Positions 39,501 through 51,828 of a stretch of 64,000 bases of DNA are shown here, one piece after another (within the stretch, counting starts at the first letter, position 1; the number at the start of each line of letters is the position of its first letter). The translations under genes and the position numbers were made by a program. A model generated the notes under the pieces. The model did no database searches and was not told where the DNA came from. It worked only from the letters and a program-made list of their open reading frames with translations. Source of the DNA: Spirometra erinaceieuropaei (lineage: Eukaryota > Platyhelminthes > Cestoda > Diphyllobothriidea > Diphyllobothriidae); the NCBI GenBank assembly GCA_902702965.1, contig CACRXP010000231.1, positions 527,205-591,204 of the forward strand, given 5' to 3'.

Positions 39501-42100
39501 TATTCCAAAGGTCTACAAGAAACACTTCACATATTGCCCAGGGGAGATTTGGCATACCTCATGCATTTCAAAATCGAGTCATTTTTTCACAACCCTTATA
39601 AACCTGGGACAAAAACAGATATCGGCCGCCAAATGTTCGATCGGCTCAGAATTTTTTTAGGAATTTGGATTTGCCCAACCAGGCTCACGAGCAACCCCTT
39701 TACGGGGTATCGCATTCCCGGGTCTTCGGTTCAAGTAAAAGAGAAATTCAATGGGGTCCAAATCCAAAGTCTCAACTGACCGTCACACCGCTTTTTGGTG
39801 GCACTACGTCTCGATTAAGATGTTTATAAGTTCTTTCAGTTCTGTAAGAGTTGACGTTTACGCTTTTTAATTTGAGCAGGGATGCGTAATAAAAATTAAC
39901 TACATAGAACCGGAGAGATAGTGAATAAACCGTCAACTAAAGTCATCATTATGACGTTCTACAGGTCGCAGTTGCTCTTTTAACTATCTCGCCCGAGTGA
40001 GTGGCATTCAGAATTCTATTGATCAATAGGAGCAGTCGGAGTAACGAGGAACTCTCAGATATAATGCAAAACGTCAAGATTAAGAAACTACCTAGTACCA
40101 ATGCTCATTTTCTGGCCTTAATTTAACCAATTTCCCTCCTCTTACCCCGAGAAATACTTATTATTTTATTTTCTCAAACTGAATTTAAGATTGGGTCATT
40201 TAATAACACCAAACCTGTGTATCGCTCATACTTCAGGATAACCGAGTAACCATTTGCGAACCCATTTTTGCAGTTGTTTGTCAAAGTATCCATATCGTGT
40301 TTTGAAAAATGACTTTACTCAATCCAAAATGAACACAGGAAAAGACGTAGATTAGGGTTATTTTGTTTGTCTCCGACAAAAAGGATACGAGCATTTCGTC
40401 CGAACAGTCTCCTAGCTTATTCTGCTGGGTTGTCGTTCGTCGCAGCAGAAGTAATTATCGTTAAAGTCGGTCCGAAAAGTCATGGTTTTTTCCTTAGGGC
40501 AAAGAGGATTCATGTCTTTTCTTGCAGGCACTGACAACTAACAGGCTAGAATTCTGGCTTTAAATCACTCCCGTAGTACGTGAATCCAGTAACATTCAAG
40601 GTCACAATTATAGGGATAGCTAAAAGGCGCTAACACACACAGAATGAGTTATCATTAAATGTCTTGCTGCAAAAAACATTTGCGCAACATTTGAGTCACA
40701 TTTTTCAACCGCCAGATAGTTTAAGCGTCGCAGTTGCAGATGCTTCCGAAGTTCAGCCTAAAATTAAGAAACAATACAATGTAAGAATATTGCGGAAAAT
40801 ACTCTTAAATGAAAATTTACCGCGAGTATATTAACTTTACCAGGGCTTGTGAGCTTCTTTGACAGTTCGAACATGAGCTTCCTGGTTATTACTTAAAGTC
40901 AGCGTTGGAATTAATGTGTTCAAGAACACCTAGCTGGCAATCCTACTCAGAATGAACATATAGCATCTTGTAATATGCGTATCAAGTCATGGCATGTGTC
41001 ATTCAGAGCTCTCAAAAGAATTGTGGGGCGTGCCCATAGGAAAACATGCGTTCATTCTCACAAACATCTATCAGTTTTAAACAATTAAGTACGGGCGATT
41101 TGTATGGGTGATGACTGACCAAGGAGCAACGAGGTTGGGTCAAAGCGAAAATAAAAGCATTAAGGGATGGATAGGAAGTTCGTCTAGTATGACATTGCCA
41201 AAACTAGAGTGAGAACTCAATAACATCTGCATGTTATTAAGCAGCTAATTCGTCTTTGGTAATGACAAACTCAGTCTTCCCGCTACGCTTCCGCGGGCAC
41301 TAAAAGGGGCTTATGTAAACACATTGTCTTTGTCGCCGCCAAAAAGTCTGTCTAGTGGCCTCTGTCGTCTTGATGGCACTTAGTTGACTGCCTTGAGGGC
41401 GTCTTTGTCGCTCACCTTTTAACCAGCGCCCATGCGATGCGTGGGAGTGGAGTTGTTTCCGACTCTTATTTCTCGTTTTGCAAGCCGCACTTATATGCGC
41501 TTACCTGCCGTCCTCCTCAAATGCTTAGTAGTTTGACCAGTATGGCCTGTTTTGAAAGAGCAAGCAAAAAACTGCCTGTTCTTAAAAATGGCCTAGAAAG
41601 GCAGATTATCTTTGTGGTGGGTCCTGAATCAGTTGATGATAATAATGCCAGTACTCCGTCTTTTATCAAGGTCGTTGGAATCGCTGAATTATTTGCCTTT
41701 CTGGTAACTCACTCATGTAGTCAGCGTAATTTTGGATTTCTCTCTGCGCCCTGTATTTTCTCGCATGCCGCCTAGAAAGACAACAAAACTACTTATGCTT
41801 CCGACTGGAAAGCGCTTAGCTAGGTTTTCCAAGCGGTGTATTCAAACCTATAGGGTCCCCCTTTTGGAAGAAAACATTTTTTTCATAAGGGATCACAAAG
41901 GAATTATGATAGCAACATTTTCCCAAACGCTGGTTGGAGTTGTTTGCGTTAACTGAATACTCTAACGAAGTTTAGGTTTACTTGAGTTAAAAAATTCAAA
42001 TCGGGAATAGAGCTGAAGGGCGGGAATTGAGTGCATGTCAAACAGTCAACAAAAGTACGTTTCATAAAATTAGTCAACTAAATGAGCAATCTGAAAATGA
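36509..42100. other. No gene recognised
   Basis: About 5.6 kb with short open frames. The only hint is a possible GIY-YIG relic on the minus strand at 41500-41600, listed separately. Confidence 0.5.
41500..41600 (-). pseudogene. Possible GIY-YIG relic (weak)
   Basis: The minus strand reads CSFKTGHTGQTTKHLRRTA, which fits the C-x(n)-Y-x-GQT-x-x-L-x-x-R pattern near the start of a PLE GIY-YIG domain. Upstream and downstream sequence was not recognisable as RT, so this could be a coincidence. Confidence 0.25.
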
Positions 42101-42127
42101 CATATCAAAGATCCTGCACTCTAAACC

Positions 42128-43264
42128 ATGGGGAAATAAGCAAAACCTGTTGGTTACGAGGACGAGCCGTGCACTGGATGCTCCTTTATTCTGCTGAAAG
42201 CCCAAAAACTCGAAAAAGAACTGACTGCTTTAAGGGAACTCGTGCAAGAGAACGATAGTGTGCAAAACGCGGTGAATAGCCCTAAAGTTAGCCAGAAGAA
42301 GGGAAAGAGCAAAATTCTAAAACAGCCAAAGAACAAAGCTTGTGGAAAACCTCTGTGCAAGGGCGCCGATACCCAGGACGACGGGAAAATAGCAACGGAG
42401 TCTCTTGTTTCTATGGAAGACAACCCAAGCGAACCATCAACTTCTCTCAGCCATTCCGCGTGTTCAATAGGACCCTCATTTGGAAGTGAGGAAACAAGCT
42501 CATGGCAAGATTGAAAGGGTAAGCGGCACAACGGGAGTATAGAACCCCAGACGACTCCGGTGGATCTTCTGAGACCTTCAGCTGACAAGGCTGCCGGAAA
42601 CAGAACAAATGAACCCCTTGATCGTCAGCAATGCGAAGTCGTCCAGGGCCTATCGGAGTCAAATGCTCCTACCCCGAAGGAGAGGATCTCGGCTGACTTT
42701 AATATGCTTCAACACCTACTGAAAAAAATGCTTAATTCGAATGAAAAGATAACCATTCGCGCAGCCTTCAAAATCGGAAAGAAGGTGAGCGAACAATCGG
42801 AAACCGTGCGGCCACGACCTCTGAAAATTGTCTTGAACAGTAAACAGGAGGCCAGCTTACTTCTGTCCAGGAAAAGCAACCTCCGAAACTCTCACAAGGA
42901 AGTTTTTTTTACAGCCGGACTATTCTTCAGCGGGACGTCCGAAACGCCGCGAATTGGTAACAAAGTTGAAGAGGAGACTTGCAGCGGGAGAGAAAAACTT
43001 GGCTATTTTCAGGGGACGAGTGATACAGAGGAATGCGATGCTGCTTTGGAACCAGCCAGTCATCATGATGGCGGCAGCAACATAATATTGTCAAGTCCGA
43101 GACTGATCGAACAAAGCACTGTCGAATGTTGCAAACTTAAGTTCTTTTACACCAATGCTCAGAGTCTGTTTTCCAAGCTTGATGAACTGAGAATACAGGT
43201 AGCCGATACTCCACACGATTTTATTAGCACTAACAGAAACGTGGCTGTCAGAGAACGTGGGTGA
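42128..43264 (+). pseudogene. CR1-like LINE: ORF1/RRM-like part and start of endonuclease
   Basis: Frame from ATG 42128 with stops at 42137 (TAA) and about 42512 (TGA), otherwise open to 43264. It reads EPCTGCSFILLKAQKLEKEL (Cys pair, then leucine-rich coiled-coil-like helix), a charged Lys/Ser-rich linker, then FNMLQHLLKKMLNSN and RPRPLKIVLNSKQEASLLL, which resembles the RRM-like fold of CR1/Jockey ORF1 proteins that bind element RNA. The same frame runs on into FFYTNAQSLFSKLDELRI, the first strand of the APE endonuclease, so ORF1 and ORF2 parts are fused or have become joined. A one-base change near 43224 moves the continuation (LTETWLSENVGDCE) to the next frame. Confidence 0.8.
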
Positions 43265-45941
43265 TTGCGAGGTAGCACTAACAGGATACCAACTGTTTAG
43301 GAGAGACAGGAGGGGCCGCCGGGCTGGAGGAGTTGCCATGTATGTAAAGTGCAACTTAACAGTGTGTGAGAGGACCGACAAGATTTCTAACGACACAGAG
43401 GCAATTTGGCTGACTATAAAGGCGCGGGGATCTCAGTCCCTCCAAGTCATAACTATCTATCGGCCCCCGCAGGTGGATCCCGACCCAGATACTTGTCTAC
43501 TTGAAAGCATAAAAGAGATCGCCAGCCGACCAGGCGTTGTTCTCATGGGGGATTTTAATGCACCCTGCATTCAATGGAGCGATATGCATGCGAATTGCTC
43601 GATGAATACATTCGATTACCATCTACTAAAGACAACCCTAGAAGCTCTACTCACGCAACGTGTCCTGTTTCCAACTAGAGCTCGTGGAGGTCAACAGACC
43701 AGTTGTCTGGACCTCGTTTTTACCAAAGATCCTGACAGTATAGACGAGGTGTACTACCTACCCCCGCTCGGTCGAAGTGATCATGCAGTGCTTTTATGGG
43801 ATTACTTGCTGTATGCTGAACCGTGTACAAAAGACGATACGAGGGCAAATATATGGAAAGGGGACTTTCGCCAAATGAGAGCTAAGGCATCAGAAATAGA
43901 CTGGAATGTTCTCTTCTCCGGAAACGTTAACGAGGACTGGAATTTATTCAAGGATCGTTTACTGCATCAAATGAAGAACCACTGTCCCTTATCAAAACCA
44001 AGGACATCCAACCGCCCTCAGCGGCTAGCACGAGAGCTCAAAAAGGAGGTCAACAAGAAAGGAAGATTGTGGAAGAAATTTCGGGAAAACAACAACATTG
44101 CAGCATTTACAGAATATCAAGTTCAAAGAAATAAGGTGAAAAGCCTGATTTTTAAGAGGCGACGGGATTTTGAGAGTACTTTGCTCCACCGAGCCGTTAA
44201 AAATCCGAAATTGCTCTACAGCTACTTGTGGAAGAGCACACGTAACAGGAATCCCATTCCTGTCATGAGGAGTGATGACGGCTTGGAGATATCGGACAGT
44301 ACAAATAAGGCTGAGCACTTTACTCAGTTTTTCCGATCCGTTTTCACAAGAGAAGCAGACTTTACCCCATCTAATTCTGAGAACATGAGAGATCCCACTA
44401 TTGAAAATATTGCGTTTCGAGAAGAGACGATTTTGGAAGAATCGAAAAGCTTGAAGGAATATAAATCTCATCGTCCGGACGAGATCCCAGCAAAGCTGCT
44501 TTTCGAGCTTGCCCGAGAGCTGGCCAAACCACTATCCTTTCTATGCCAGGAATCGTTCGATGCTGGAATCCTTCCCACAGATTGGAAGACGGCCCACATT
44601 ACACCCCTTTACAAAAGCGGTAGACGTGCTCTTGCAACGAACTACAGACCCGTCAGTCTGACATCAATCTGCTGCAAAGTGATGGAGAAAACCATCAAAA
44701 AGGAGTTTATAGCTTACTTGGAAACCCACAACCTCTTGTCCAATACACAATATGGTTTCCGTAGGGGAAGATCATGTGTTACGAACTTGCTATACACAAT
44801 GCACAGTTGGACACGAGCACCGGACGCAAAACACACCGTGCATGTTGCCTATATTGATTTTCGGAAGGCGTTTGACAGCGTTCCGCACCAGCGTCTCCTA
44901 CACAAGTTGAGAATTATGGGCATCGGTGGCAAACTTCTCAAATGGATCGAAAATTTCCTTGTCGGCCGCTCCCAAATTGTCTGCGTAGAACAACGGCAAA
45001 CAAGGTGCACATTCATAGAGAGTGGGGTCCCACAAGGCTCGGTGCTCGGACCAACCCTCTTTCTCTTGTTCATCAATGATTGTGTAGATGGTCTGGACTG
45101 TGATTGCGCCATGTTTACGGACGACATAAAAATCTGGAAAGTCATCCAGAATGCTGCCGATGAGACCAACTTCTAAGAAAATCTTTGTCGATTGGACGAG
45201 TGGTCCCGTACATGGCTCTTGTCCTTCAATTTGAACAAATGCACCATTCTGCGCCTCGGAAATCAGACCCCTAGTACGCGGCAACACCATCTGAACGGAG
45301 TGCCACTCCGAGAAGCAGAAACTCAGAAAGATCTCGGAGTTTGGGTTGCAGACAGCCTAAAGCCTTCTACACAATGCTGTAAGGCGGCCAAGGCCGCAAC
45401 CTCAATGCTATATGCCATCAAACGGGCATTCGTAGTTTTCGATGAAGACTGCTTCACCAAAGTCTTCGGCACGTTTATAAGGCCCCATCTCAAATATGCA
45501 ATTTAGACCTGGAGACCGTAGACGCATCAGGATTGCGACCTGCTCTAAAGGGTGCAGAGACGAGTAACAAAATTAATAAGACGTCAAAGTGCACTGCCAT
45601 ACGAGATCCGTTTAACTAACATTAATCTCTATCCTCTGAGTTATAGGCAGTTGCGCGGAGACATGATACAAACTTTCCGTATCGTGCGCGGCTTGGATTG
45701 TGCCCTTCGGCGCGATGACTTTTTCCAACTCGCCACTACAACTCACCTCCGGGGAAATCCTTTCAAGCTACGTGTGCCACAGGGTAGACTGAATGTGAGA
45801 AAATATTTCTTCTCCAACCGTGTCGTTGAACCGTGGAATAACCTGCCCGAGACGGTTGTTATGTCTCAATCTGTGGAGACATTTAAATGTCGCCTTGACA
45901 GATATATGCTGCAGCAACAAGCGGACTATGCGACTTTTTAG
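43225..45941 (+). pseudogene. CR1-like LINE: APE endonuclease and reverse transcriptase
   Basis: One frame from about 43226 to 45941. Endonuclease: LTETW (catalytic Glu), GGVAMYVK, VLMGDFNAPCIQW, LDLVFTKD, LGRSDHAVLLW (catalytic Asp-His). Reverse transcriptase: NYRPVSLTSICCKVMEK, QYGFRRGRSCVTNLL, AYIDFRKAFDSVPHQ, GVPQGSVLGPTLFLLFIND, MFTDDIKIW (catalytic DD kept; the usual FADD is FTDD). C-terminal part: KDLGVWV, RRVTKLIRRQSALPYEIRL, YRQLRGDMIQTFRIVRG, NLPETVV. Stops interrupt it at 45174 (TAA), 45504 (TAG), 45519 (TAG) and 45546 (TAA). The enzyme would nick target DNA and prime cDNA synthesis there; this copy cannot. Decay is modest, so the insertion is not very old. Confidence 0.92.
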
Positions 45942-46076
45942 CCATGTGACTAGTGAAATATGTGAAGCAATATATGCATTCACATAATGCTGCAATTTCT
46001 TCACATTTTTGCTTGTTTATCGATTTTTATGTACAAATAGGGAGTTCAAAGGCGTAAGCCTATTTCCCTCAAATAT

Positions 46077-46092
46077 ACTGACTGACTGACTG
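46077..46092 (+). repeat. (ACTG)4 at the LINE 3' end
   Basis: Four ACTG units directly after the 3' UTR. CR1-type elements often end in a short microsatellite instead of poly(A); this marks the 3' boundary. Confidence 0.8.
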
Positions 46093-47863
46093 AAATCCTG
46101 AATTGACGGAGTAGTTACAAGTGTCATTCGGTATCTCCGTGTCGCATACTCGTTGCATTTTAAGAGTTTCATTGGAGGTATGTAAAACAGTGTCCAGCAG
46201 TTCATAGGTGTGTATTTTACTTTTGACGGCCTTTATTTTTAGGTTTGCTTAGTGAAGATTATCCATATCATGATACCCTGGTACTGATACTAGGCTACGA
46301 CTTCGATCATGGAACCTTTGAATTGAACCATTAAATTAGGAAATAACTGCCTCAGAGTTGGATTCAGCAAGTAAAATGTTTACTTGTCTGTGACTATGTG
46401 TATATCAGGAACCACTGGGACGTGTCTGATGGCACTCAAAATCAAAATTGCAATATGCGCTCAAAATGGACATGGTTGTTGACCATAAACTGCGTCTTCA
46501 ACATGACGCGTTCATATGCTCAACTTGTACTCATCCGAGGGTCCCAGAACTGTATGCTGTATGCAAGTAATAAAACTCTAACTTACGTCTCTATGTTAAC
46601 TTCTCAACGTTCAAACGTGGGAGTTCCTCTCCGATGACCTGGCTATCGCAGTTACTTCTTATGTTCATGGCAGATTTTCGGCTTTTGTCTCCTATGAAAC
46701 TTTATTGCTATCCCCCGATATCTGGTATCAAATTAAACATTAAAACGATCTAAGGCATGAAGCCATTCAAATGATATCCATCTAAAGAAAGTTCCGGAAG
46801 AGGCCCTATAGGACACTGACTGACTTGTTTGCGAATCGAAGATTATATATATAACGAATTTTGGAAGTTAACTGCAGAATTATAACTATATCCCTATGAC
46901 GGTTAACCGCATTTTCATCACGTGCGCCCTTCTTAGTCAAAACATCCTAATAAGACAGGTTTTGATGTGCATTTGGCTAAAAATACCTTTAATTTGGCGC
47001 AGACGATGGTCCGAAATCTAATCTTGAGTGTCTTGCTTGCTAAAAAGACAGACGTTAATGTAACAAGTAGGAAGTCCTTTGGACGAGGACGAGAGCTTTT
47101 AGCAGACACATGTGTTTGCAAAATCTGCCTGGCAGATAAATAAGCACTAGAGATAACTCATTAGCCAACTTCTGAGTGGGAGTTGTAGTTTAGAAGTGGA
47201 ACAAAATAAGAGCTCAATGTAGCTGGCTGGTGGGTCAAGAAGCCTACGATTAAAAAACGCAGAAGTTTATTACAGCGACGGAGTAAAATGAACTTGCCGA
47301 CCACGCCTACAGCATTCACGATTTTCAAAGAACCCGTTAACGGCCCAGACAGACATTTCAATAGGGACAACCGTTTTTTGGTAAAAACATGCAGTAAAAA
47401 TGACCATATGGAAATAAATACGGCAAAACATAAATTTGCGAATATTTTTAATATTTAAAAATATCAGGTTATTAGATCATCAGACGACAAGGGAGGAGTT
47501 CCTCGGAAGGGATCGATTCCTGACACGGTGTTTCAGACAGCTAAAGTGACCGCTAAAGTCCGGCATTTCAGAGCACATTAAGCCCCAAGACAAGCATGAT
47601 TTTTGTTCCGTCTGGCCTAATGGCTAAGCCATCTAAATCGGTCGTGACAAAGCTTTCATTGTTTTGAGAGCACATCCTGCATCAACTCAAATATCGTCCC
47701 GTCCGTCTAACTGAAAGGGCTGTTTCTTTAGTCGTTAGCATCGTTAACACCGACTCCATCTATCTCTGAGTGCAGGATAGAGATTAACCAAACACCACAG
47801 TAGAAAGTAACGTCTTCGTTCATTTTTACACCTGATTGAAGGGTATAAAGCGGTTTTAAAAAA
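46093..47863. other. No gene recognised
   Basis: Short open frames only. A weak minus-strand B-box-like run (about 47505-47520) near a possible A-box-like run (about 47555) was seen but not accepted as a SINE copy. Confidence 0.5.
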
Positions 47864-48478
47864 GTTTCTAATTGTGAGATTTTTTAATGCCGTGAAATGG
47901 CCTTCCATATAACGTCATGTCTCTGCATTTACCAATGTGGCATTAAAGTCAGCAATGTGGCTCAAACTCACTGCTTAATTTTATGGGCACTATATGGTAC
48001 CCCTTTACTACCGTAGAGAAATATATGGTTTTACGTAAGCGAAAATTACACGACATGTAGATTAGGAATCCTGAATGCAAATGTAACGTCAGGTTGGGTC
48101 AGAAATTATTCGGGAATTCGAGAAGTTCTATAAAACCAAATTATACCCTTCCTTCGAGTGTAAAATTGGAAGAAGACACAATTTTCTACCGAATTTGTAA
48201 AAAATGTTTTCTATTAAATACAATTGAATCTTTAAGTGCATCGAAAATGAATGAAAAATGCATACTACTTTTGTAGTCATTTTTACGGAGAATGGTTTTC
48301 GGATGCAGCCAAAGAGAAATTTCTTCGAAAGCAGGCATCTTGAGGTATCTGAATTATTATAGAATTATACTGCATGATGATTGGTTTTACAACCCTTCTT
48401 AACTGATCTTTTCGAAACGAAAACGCATTTCGGAATTTCTTTTGAGATTTCGGGAGTTAGCCCACTTACTGTATGTGA
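47864..48478 (+). repeat. Rep-C, complete copy (about 615 bp)
   Basis: Shares its whole length with 60069-60678: start TTCTAATTGTGAGA, then TGAAATGGCC, TCTGCATTTACCAATGTGGC, CCTTCCTTCGAG, AGAAGAC, ATTATAGAATTATACTGCAT, TTTTACAACCCTT, AAAACGCATTTCGGAATTT and end GAGTTAGCCCACTTACTG. AT-rich, non-coding, no terminal inverted repeats and no A/B boxes seen. Class unknown. Confidence 0.75.
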
Positions 48479-50738
48479 ACTAGAAGGCGCATGTGGTGGC
48501 TAAATGTACGAATGCAATGCGGTTGTTTCGGGTATATATTGGTGCTCCAGGCACTCAGTCCACTAGGAGTAAATCTGTATAAACCGTACACAAATAATGA
48601 GAAAGTATTTTCAGTGATTTGGCTGAGACTCGTTCGAGTGCGGACGATGTCCCTGCGTTTCTCCTTCAGGGGCCAGTAAGCAAGCCATAGAAAGCATATC
48701 TACTGAAACGAAAAATTATCGGCCTACCTGAGAAGACGAACTGCTAAGTACTCGTTTAATCTACAGTTTTATATATGCGCAAAATCCGGGATAACAGGTG
48801 AGGGCTTTGCAAATTTACTGACAAGCTCCACTCAGGAGTCATTACGGCGTAGCATTTAGTAGCGGGTTTATTAAGTATCTAAAACGAGAGGTGTAGTTGG
48901 GAATCAAGGAGTGCAGACATCTACTCCAAGTAAATATCATCAGCTTCTTTTGAACGTCCAGGTTACTGAGCACTCCATGTTTCTATTGTTTGGGGAACGT
49001 TTTGACACGAAAACATCGGAAAGTTGGCGCACTCACTAAGATAGCATGAAAATGACTTTTATTTTATCGGGTTTAAGTGTTTTGGAGGTTCGTTTAGTCT
49101 TTAAAAAGCCCAGAAGCCATATCCTACTAAATTGTGCAGATGCAGCCTTGTCTGACGAGGAAGAGAAGCCCGTTTCCTCCTCAAAATGCTCATGCATTGG
49201 ACCTGCATAAATCAATTTTCTCCATAATTTTTAACTTTTTTGACTTCCTGTTATCATTACCGACGTCAGCATACAAACTGTTTTCTCAATGTCCTTTTGT
49301 TCGTGCGTCCCAGTTGTCTCAAAACAGAGACTGTATCAGTTGAACGATGTCAGTAATGGGAAACTTTCCTAAACGTCGTGTTTGGGATGCGTGGTTGTCC
49401 CCATCTGTGTACGTTGGTCACTTAAAATGCTGAAGCCTATCCCTTTTACGTCCCAATCACGTCAGTACCTTGCTATCCATTTGTGCGTACTTTGTTGCAT
49501 CCGGAAACATTGTAAAAAGCCAATTATCGCATTTTACCTTGATAGCATCCGGAAGAAATCATTTATGTATACTGCAGGGCAAATATTTTGTTGTAATATT
49601 GAGGCCGGACAGGTGTGCTTTATACAAGCCAAGTGGTTGGCAAATACTCTCGGTTGGAAATTCTGCTACTCAGCTCAACATGATTGTAATTTAACTGAAA
49701 ACACTAGTACTACTATGAAAAAGTTGAGATTCAATCCTGCTCACAGCCGGTAGTGTGCAAACTATTGGCGTCGAACCGTAAAACATAGATCTTTTCTTTT
49801 TACTTTATAAGCCCTTGTGCGTAAGGTGTGTGAGAGGAATGAATCTGAAGAACTTGTACACCAGACCTCTGGCGATTTAGGTGGGAAAGGCCGCATCCGG
49901 TACTATAATAGCACTTTGATGCGAACTTCCCCAAAACATTTCCATCAGTATAACATCTGGGCGACAAAATGCGACCAGTAACGGTTTTTCGACTGGGCCA
50001 AAATGGCAAGCGAAGACCTCAAAAACAGTATATAGTAACCGTCTCCAAATACGCAAATACTGTTCTACTGAATGACTATAATCTAGCAAATTTAATGACG
50101 GTGAAGAGAGAGAATGTGGTGTCGGCGAAACGACAGTTAGGAGGTTGAACGGTGGAGGGGGAGGGTGGACATTGGATAGATTTGTGTAGTTTATATAAGT
50201 CTAGTGTACAGGCCACCAAGCGCGACATCTTAGTGAATAACTGAGTGATCAATTACGTAATAAAAAAGGTCTTTGAAAGAATGACCGCAGATTACAAATT
50301 ACCTTGAAATCGCAATTGATTGATAAGTCTTGAACCAGTCAAAATGCGGTTAGGTGATCTCAATGAAAATAAAAGCTTCTGTGATGATGTCCGTGCAAGC
50401 ATTAAAGAAGAAGATGTCGAAAAACGTACGTTATCGATTACACGTCGTCAGACAGGCGCAATAATGTACGCCATAGTAAAGCAGTGGACGTTAAAAAGTA
50501 ACTAATCAAAAACAACGCAGATCGTAAGGTTAGGGATGTCCGAATATGTTCAATCATGGGAGAGGAATTATGGTTTAGTTCTGTCAGGGGGAGGTGGAAG
50601 AGCATTCAAGACAGTCCACTATGTGTGTGTTTCGTCTCTGTAACACGGCAAGATAGACAGGTTGTGCACTATTTTACATCACACAACAAGAGGAATATTC
50701 AGCAATGTGGACAGAAATAAGGAATGACTCATCTTTAA
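48479..50738. other. No gene recognised
   Basis: Frames such as 49382-49753 are open for about 120 codons but show no recognisable motif; probably chance. Confidence 0.45.
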
Positions 50739-51222
50739 AGCTCGATACTAAAAAGTACCTCCCGGTTGGAAAGACCAAACGCAAGTTACCCTTGTTTCCT
50801 CACGGACGACTGAGACGCTTTCGCAAATAAGACCTTGAAGTCTACTGGATGGGTAGCTTGTGGACATCAAAACATATATATTATTATGTAAACGATGAAA
50901 TGCTACGCTGCCGGAAAGACTGCGGACGGCTTAAAGCAAATATCCGGCAAGATGAGCAACCTAGTATGCCAAATAAATGGGTCCATGCTTGCAGCAAAGC
51001 AAGCGAAAATACATACCCATAAATGGTATTCACGTTTAGCACAATCTTCTGCTGAGCAAATGGAATCCGGTACTCTACAATTTGAGCATGCTTCACGGGC
51101 AGTGGTGGCTATCAAAACCGACTCATTTTTAAATCCCAACCTCTGTAGCATCGCATTCGTGCGGCAATCAAAAACTTTGGAGAACCTTGTGGAATTAAGA
51201 AAAACCTTCTGATTAGCACGTG
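50739..51222 (+). repeat. 484-bp tandem repeat, unit 1
   Basis: Starts AGCTCGATACTAAAAA; the next unit starts AGCTCAATACTAAAAA at 51223, giving a period of 484 bp. Shared landmarks in both units: CCTCACG, GAAGTCTACTGGATGG, GACTGCGGACGGCTTAAAGC, TAGCACAATCTTCTGCTGAG. Both strands have an open frame of just over 100 codons (50895-51212 plus, 50903-51229 minus) without known motifs. Origin unknown. Confidence 0.75.
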
Positions 51223-51373
51223 AGCTCAATACTAAAAATTATCTCCCGCTTCGAAAGTCTAACCGCGAGTTACCCTTGCTTCCTCACGAATGACTGGGAC
51301 GCTTTCGCAATAAGACTTTGAAGTCTACTGGATGGAAAGCTTTTTGACGTAAAAAACGTATATATTAATATGT
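51223..51373 (+). repeat. 484-bp tandem repeat, unit 2, left part
   Basis: Matches 50739-50890. It stops at ATATTAATATGT (51362-51373), where the SINE-A dimer begins; the unit resumes at 52015. Confidence 0.75.
51362..51373 (+). repeat. Target-site duplication, left
   Basis: ATATTAATATGT; its partner at 52015-52026 is ATATTATTATGT (11 of 12 match). Unit 1 of the tandem repeat has the single unduplicated version at about 50878-50889, which gives the pre-insertion state. Confidence 0.75.
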
Positions 51374-51399
51374 GAGATGGAACCGACAAAGACAAGGGA

Positions 51400-51444
51400 G
51401 ACCGGAATGGCCATTTCTGGCTTATTAGCCGTCATCGGCCAGTC
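51400..51444 (-). ncRNA. Hammerhead-like ribozyme, damaged core (minus arm)
   Basis: Mirror of the plus-arm motif. The core reads CCGATGA instead of CTGATGA, a change at an invariant U, so self-cleavage would be expected to fail. All helices are otherwise the same as in the plus arm. Confidence 0.5.
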
Positions 51445-51746
51445 ATACCCAACCCCAAGTGTGAATCACCTGAGATTCGAACCTGGGATCTTTGGTCATG
51501 GAGTTTGACGCTCTACCATTGAGCCAGGGGCCCGTTGTCCTGTCAGTTGTGATCGGGAATATCAATTATGACAGTGGACGTTGATCGATCAGGTTACGTA
51601 ACGTGCTCGCTCCGTTGTGCCTTGGGGCTCATACTAGAACCCGCGCAGGCAGTCGCACAGCGACTGGTAGTAGACATAGATGAGATGGTGAATGCCCACT
51701 GTCATAATTGATATTCCCGATCACAACTGACAGGACAACGGGCCCC

Positions 51747-51800
51747 TGGCTCAATGGTAGAGCGTCAAACTCCATGACCAAAGATCCCAGGTTCGAATCT
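51747..51800 (+). promoter_or_regulatory. tRNA-like Pol III promoter: A box and B box
   Basis: A box TGGCTCAATGG (51747-51757) and B box GGTTCGAATCT (51790-51800), 32 bases apart, close to tRNA spacing; GGCTCAATGGTAGAGC resembles a D arm. The mirror copy lies at 51473-51526 on the minus strand, so two such promoters diverge. Transcription from the plus copy would run into the hammerhead-like segment and the tail. Internal Pol III promoters of this kind drive SINE transcription. Confidence 0.65.
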
Positions 51801-51828
51801 CAGGTGATTCACACTTGGGGTTGGGTAT

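Larger units (their letters stand above)
42128..46092 (+). mobile_element. CR1-like non-LTR retrotransposon, near full length, decayed
   Basis: Element body runs from an ATG at 42128 to a (ACTG)4 microsatellite at 46077-46092, the typical short-repeat 3' end of CR1-type LINEs. Coding part 42128-45941, 3' UTR about 45942-46076. Domains in order: N-terminal Cys pair and coiled-coil-like segment, RRM-like ORF1 region, APE endonuclease, reverse transcriptase, C-terminal region. Five in-frame stops and one frameshift were found, so the copy is inactive. The true 5' end and target duplications were not identified. Confidence 0.88.

Noticed and set aside
47500..47600. SINE-A head on the minus strand
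   Set aside because: A B-box-like run and a possible A-box-like run occur, but no ribozyme segment or tail follows.
50895..51229. Gene encoded by the 484-bp repeat
   Set aside because: Open frames of similar length exist on both strands, and the second repeat unit has stops in both; no known domain.
51730..51815. Functional tRNA gene in the SINE-A head
   Set aside because: Only the D-arm-like and T-arm-like parts remain; the unit is repeated and followed by the ribozyme and tail, so it is tRNA-derived.
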